This document shows positions 22,437 to 25,523 of a stretch of DNA of 25,523 bases, one piece after another. The DNA lies in IMG/VR virus record IMGVR_UViG_3300046536_000055, positions 1-25,523 of that record. One strand, 5' to 3'. The notes under the pieces were generated by a model. It had not been told where the DNA came from. It saw only the letters and a list, made by a program, of their open reading frames with translations, and did not search any database. The translations under genes were made by a program, and so were the position numbers. This DNA comes from a virus. Numbering within the stretch: the stretch's first letter is position 1; each line of letters begins with the position of its first letter.

Positions 22437-24008
22437 CTATGCTGCCTCTGCCGCGTCCGACGCCGCCTGATCGGCCGCGTCCTGCGCGTCTGCCTCGGCT
22501 TGGTCGGCCGCGGCCTGATCGCTCGGCGACATCGGCTGAGTGGCCGCCGCGTAAACGACGGGGAATGTGAGATCGAGGCTTTCTGCGCGCTCCGCATCCG
22601 CGGCAATGCGCTGGTCGGTTTCCTCGGGGTCGGAACCCTCGGCCTCGATCACGTCGCTGCGGCTCTTGAAGCCCGCATCAACGGCAAGCTTTTCGGCCTG
22701 ACGGTCCTTCAATGGATCGACCCAATCGTTGCGCTGCGGAATCCATTTTGCGGCCTGATATGCCGCTTGCGCCGCGAGGTAGACGCCGGATTCGAGCGGG
22801 AGCGCCTGGGCCAGGACCGCGGTGTCGAGCCAGCGCCGCCAGATCGGCCTGCACATCTGGAAAACGAAGATGTTGTGTTGAAACTGTTCGAGCTTGCGCC
22901 GGTATTCGACGATCGAGCCGCGCAGAGAGCTGTAGTTCGCGCGGCGCAGGTCGCTGGTGCACAGCGAATATGGAATGCCGAGCGCGCTGAACACCGCGAG
23001 CTGCTGGCGATACTGAAACGCCTCGTAGGTGCCGCCGACGTCGGCGGGCTCGGAGAACTTGATGTCCTCGCCCGGCAGCAGCGTCTGCAGGGTGCCGGGC
23101 TCGAGTCCCGACAGCGAAATTCCGTCCTGGCCGCTGCTGTCGTCGTCGCCGTCGATCGGAATGACGTCCTCGGGAGCCGCCGACGTGATGAAGCCGGCGA
23201 ACATCGCGGCGATGCGCTTGCGCTCTAATTCCGCATCATCGTACTGATCGAGGAAGAACAGCCGGATGAGCGCGGGCGTGATGAGCGGCACGCCGCGCAT
23301 CTGGCCGGGCCTGGTGCATTTGAAGATGTGCAGCACTTCGGACGCCGGAACGCGCACCGGCATGAGGCTCCCGGTCGGCTCGATCGGCATGTCGCCGGGG
23401 TGAGTGGGATAGAACCAATAGGCGGCGCGCCGGCCGAGCAAGTCCAGCTCGACGCCGTTCATGATCCAGTTGCCGTTGGGCGCCTGCATGTTCCACTCGT
23501 AGGGGCACATGTCGCTTTCGAGCAGTTGGATTTGCAGCGGCACCAGAAAGCCGTCCTCGACCTTGCGATTTCGAAAACGGATGAAGCACTCGCCGGCTTC
23601 GAACAGCGCACGCGCCACGATGCTCTGCATGCCGTAGAAATCGGCGATGCCGTCTGCGTCGCACTCGTCGGTCCAATCGAGCCACAGCCGTTGCAGCGTG
23701 GTCCGCAGGTCAGGCTGTTCGCTGAGCAGGGACGACGGCTTGATGCCGGTTCCGATGACGTTTGCGGCAAAGCTCTCGGCGGCGGCGTTGGCGTGAGGGT
23801 TGTTGCGCAGCACGTCGCGGCAGCGCGCGCGCAGGAGGCGCCCCGACGAAGTCATGATGACGTTGGTGGTGTACTGCGAGGGGAGCCAGCCCTTGAGACG
23901 GCGCCTGATTCCGGCGCCGTCATAGCCGCTGCGCCAGGGGGTGCCGAACTGGTTCTTGAAGAAGCGCCCCAGGATCCCTTCGGAGAGCAGCGCTCGGAGC
24001 TTGCCCAT
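22437..24008 (-). CDS. Portal protein, lambda gpB family
   Basis: A 523-residue portal protein that forms the dodecameric ring at the capsid vertex for DNA entry and exit. I chose the ATG at 24008 (MGKLRALLSE) because it immediately follows the gpW stop. The longer open frame upstream only overlaps gpW out of frame. Typical lambda-portal features are an early NNPHANAAAESFAANVIG helix, a WLDWTDECDADGIADFYG segment, and the core around CTRPGQMRGVPLITPALI followed by DQYDDAELERKRIAAMFAG. The last about 30 residues are an Ala/Asp/Gln-rich low-complexity tail, unlikely to be part of the conserved fold. The protease gene follows after 11 bases with a GGGAG ribosome-binding site. Confidence 0.93.
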   Translation of the reverse strand: MGKLRALLSEGILGRFFKNQFGTPWRSGYDGAGIRRRLKGWLPSQYTTNVIMTSSGRLLRARCRDVLRNNPHANAAAESFAANVIGTGIKPSSLLSEQPDLRTTLQRLWLDWTDECDADGIADFYGMQSIVARALFEAGECFIRFRNRKVEDGFLVPLQIQLLESDMCPYEWNMQAPNGNWIMNGVELDLLGRRAAYWFYPTHPGDMPIEPTGSLMPVRVPASEVLHIFKCTRPGQMRGVPLITPALIRLFFLDQYDDAELERKRIAAMFAGFITSAAPEDVIPIDGDDDSSGQDGISLSGLEPGTLQTLLPGEDIKFSEPADVGGTYEAFQYRQQLAVFSALGIPYSLCTSDLRRANYSSLRGSIVEYRRKLEQFQHNIFVFQMCRPIWRRWLDTAVLAQALPLESGVYLAAQAAYQAAKWIPQRNDWVDPLKDRQAEKLAVDAGFKSRSDVIEAEGSDPEETDQRIAADAERAESLDLTFPVVYAAATQPMSPSDQAAADQAEADAQDAADQAASDAAEAA

Positions 24009-24009
24009 C

Positions 24010-24213
24010 CTACAGCCCCTTGTCCGCCGGCGAGTACATGCGGATTTGCCGCGTGCGCTTGCCGCCGTTGAGCTGCGTTTCGATGTCGTTGAGGATTTGT
24101 CTGAGGTCGGACAGCGACCGAAATTCGGTGCGCTTGTCGCCGTAGCCGGCGCTGTTGACGCCGGACGCAATCAATTGCGTCAGAGAATCGAGCTGCGCTT
24201 GGCTGAAAGGCAA
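24010..24213 (-). CDS. gpW-like head-tail joining protein
   Basis: A 67-residue protein of the lambda gpW family, which adds to the portal after DNA packaging and helps form the site where the tail attaches. Its length is essentially that of lambda gpW (68). The sequence is mostly helical: an N-terminal helix (SQAQLDSLTQLIASG), a segment with RTEFRSLSDLRQILNDIE, and a basic tail ending in YSPADKGL. It sits between terminase and portal, exactly where W lies in lambda. Its stop at 24010 is one base away from the portal start at 24008, so translation is probably coupled. Confidence 0.88.
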   Translation of the reverse strand: MPFSQAQLDSLTQLIASGVNSAGYGDKRTEFRSLSDLRQILNDIETQLNGGKRTRQIRMYSPADKGL

Positions 24214-24229
24214 GAAACCGAGCCTTGTT

Positions 24230-25523
24230 TCAGGCTCCGAGATAACTCGATCTGAAAATGCGCCTGCCCCGTCGACCGCCGCGAGGCGGGATTGGTGGGG
24301 GCGCCTCGACTACCTCGGATGGGGTTTCCGGCTTCCTGCCGACGCCATCCATAGTGCCTTCCCGTTTGTTTTGCAACGGGATGCGCTGCACGTTCAACAG
24401 GTAGCCGGCCGCGGCCGACATCGCCTCGCAATCGAAAAAGTGGTTGTCCCTCGATCGCTGGACCCATTCGACGCGCCCTGTAGGCTGTTTGAGCCGCGCC
24501 TCGCTGACGAGCTGGTGACAGTAATCGTCGTCGACTCCGCGGAACACATGCCATCCGCCGATGTGGTCGTCCGGCCACCTAAGCCGTTCGTGCACCCAGC
24601 TTTTCCAGTGATCGGTGTCGAGCCGCACGAGGTCGAGCCCGAACTTCGCCGCCCGCCCGTCCTTGCGGCTGACTTCGATCTTGCTCAGCAACAGCGGGGT
24701 GCGCATCGGCGCGCTCGATCCCTTGGTGGGGCGCACGCGGCGCATGAACCGCCGGCAGAATTCGTAGACGCGATTCAGCGGCAGCGTGTCTGTTTTCCCG
24801 GGCCGGAAGCCCGAGTCGACGAATGCGAGCCTGATCGCCAAGCCGCCGACCGGCGCCGAGACGAGATCGCCGAGCGCGTTCCAGATGTCCTCGTCGGTGG
24901 TGTCGCCGCGCAGATAGCCGTAGTCGATCAGCCATGATGTCGCGCGCGCGCCCCAGCCGCGCAGCACCCATGGAATGGAATGCCGCTGCACGTCGCAAGC
25001 CAGCGTCAGATACATGACGTCTGCCGGCACCTCGCCGCGCTGGTACGTGGCCTGCCTCGATTTCTCCTGGATCTCCATCCATTCGGGCACCTCGCCGCCG
25101 CCCGGCGAATACAGCTCGCCGAAGCCCGCATTGATGGCTTGCTGCACCATGGCGTCGTCGCCCGACTGCTGGGCCTCGACCAGAACCGCGACGCGCTCCC
25201 CGAAGGTGACGAACGGCGATGCGAGCCCGGAAACCCAAAACGACACCGCCTTGCTTTCGGGCGGAAAGCCGTGGACGACGCCGGTCTTGTCGACGTTCTG
25301 CCCCGGCGCCGCATAGCGGCCGCGCGCGTTCATGTCGGCCTTGTGCTGATCCCCAATCACGCCGCCGCAATGCGGGCATTCGAGGAAAGTCTGGCGCGCG
25401 GACTCGAGCGGCGATGCCTTGAGGGGGAAGCGCAACAGGTTGAAGCGCGGCACGAAATAGTCGCCGCAATGCGGGCACGGCCAGCACCAATGGTGCCGCG
25501 TGCCCTGCTGCCAGAGCTGCCAG
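24230..25523 (-). CDS. Phage terminase large subunit, GpA family (partial, 5' end outside window)
   Basis: This is the ATPase/nuclease that cuts concatemeric phage DNA and pumps it into the prohead through the portal. Only the C-terminal 430 residues are visible, and the frame is open to the window edge. In the visible fragment, two CPHC knuckles (residues about 16-19 and 49-52) form the zinc ribbon usual in GpA-type terminases. A nuclease-like core follows with acidic residues in LACDVQRH and AFVDSGF. The N-terminal ATPase with Walker motifs must lie to the right of the window. The C-terminus is Pro/Arg-rich. The gene is followed after 16 bases by a gpW-like gene and then the portal, which is lambda order. 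Family assignment is from motifs and context. The GTG at 25453 is not the start, because coherent terminase sequence continues upstream of it. Confidence 0.93.
   Translation of the reverse strand, partial: WQLWQQGTRHHWCWPCPHCGDYFVPRFNLLRFPLKASPLESARQTFLECPHCGGVIGDQHKADMNARGRYAAPGQNVDKTGVVHGFPPESKAVSFWVSGLASPFVTFGERVAVLVEAQQSGDDAMVQQAINAGFGELYSPGGGEVPEWMEIQEKSRQATYQRGEVPADVMYLTLACDVQRHSIPWVLRGWGARATSWLIDYGYLRGDTTDEDIWNALGDLVSAPVGGLAIRLAFVDSGFRPGKTDTLPLNRVYEFCRRFMRRVRPTKGSSAPMRTPLLLSKIEVSRKDGRAAKFGLDLVRLDTDHWKSWVHERLRWPDDHIGGWHVFRGVDDDYCHQLVSEARLKQPTGRVEWVQRSRDNHFFDCEAMSAAAGYLLNVQRIPLQNKREGTMDGVGRKPETPSEVVEAPPPIPPRGGRRGRRIFRSSYLGA

Noticed and set aside
1-25523. Search for tRNA genes, integrase, repressor, insertion sequence ends and attachment-site repeats
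   Set aside because: Nothing convincing was seen; all space on the minus strand is occupied by late genes with gaps under 40 bases, so integration and control genes must lie outside.

Overview
This window is the late (virion and lysis) module of a contractile-tailed temperate phage, most likely a prophage, in a GC-rich alphaproteobacterium. The host guess (Hyphomicrobiales, for example Bradyrhizobium, Rhodopseudomonas or relatives) rests on GC-rich coding sequence, protein style and the look of the flanking small genes. It is inference, because no host marker gene is visible. Almost everything reads on the minus strand as one tightly packed unit from the right edge to position 645. Many junctions are 1- or 4-base stop/start overlaps, so the genes are probably co-transcribed and translationally coupled from a promoter right of the window.

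Right part (25523 to about 18297): a lambda-like head module in lambda gene order. It holds terminase large subunit (GpA type, cut by the window edge), gpW-like head-tail joining protein, gpB-like portal, a ClpP-type prohead protease, a gpD-like decoration protein with a long charged N-terminal extension, a gpE-like major capsid protein, a small beta-rich virion protein of unknown role, an FII-like head-tail attachment protein and a probable tail terminator.

Middle (18281 to 6073): a Mu-like contractile tail module in Mu gene order. It holds sheath (gpL type), tube (gpM type), tail assembly chaperone with an apparent programmed -1 frameshift at a run of seven T, tape measure, circularisation/gpN-type protein split into two cistrons, baseplate hub (gpP type), spike (gp45 type), gp46, gp47 (baseplate J) and gp48. 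Two cargo-like insertions interrupt this order. One is a zinc-finger ORF plus an MptE/DUF115-like Rossmann protein between sheath and tube. The other is an endonuclease VII-like HNH protein between gp47 and gp48.

Left part (6076 to 645): a host-contact and lysis block. It holds a beta-helix tail fibre, a DUF4376 protein, a small BppU-like baseplate/fibre protein, a collagen-like fibre ending in an S74 intramolecular chaperone, a one-helix membrane protein (holin or spanin candidate) and an N-acetylmuramoyl-L-alanine amidase with an N-terminal double-psi-barrel-like region. At the extreme left, two plus-strand genes run convergently: a small Cys-rich ORF that looks frameshifted and a 155-residue hypothetical protein.

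The most notable points are the lambda-head/Mu-tail mosaic, the tape measure carrying both an M15-type peptidase and a double-psi-barrel (RlpA-like) region, the recurrence of a double-psi-like region in the endolysin, the enlarged decoration protein, and the chaperone frameshift site. I found no tRNA, CRISPR array, insertion sequence, integrase, repressor or attachment site.
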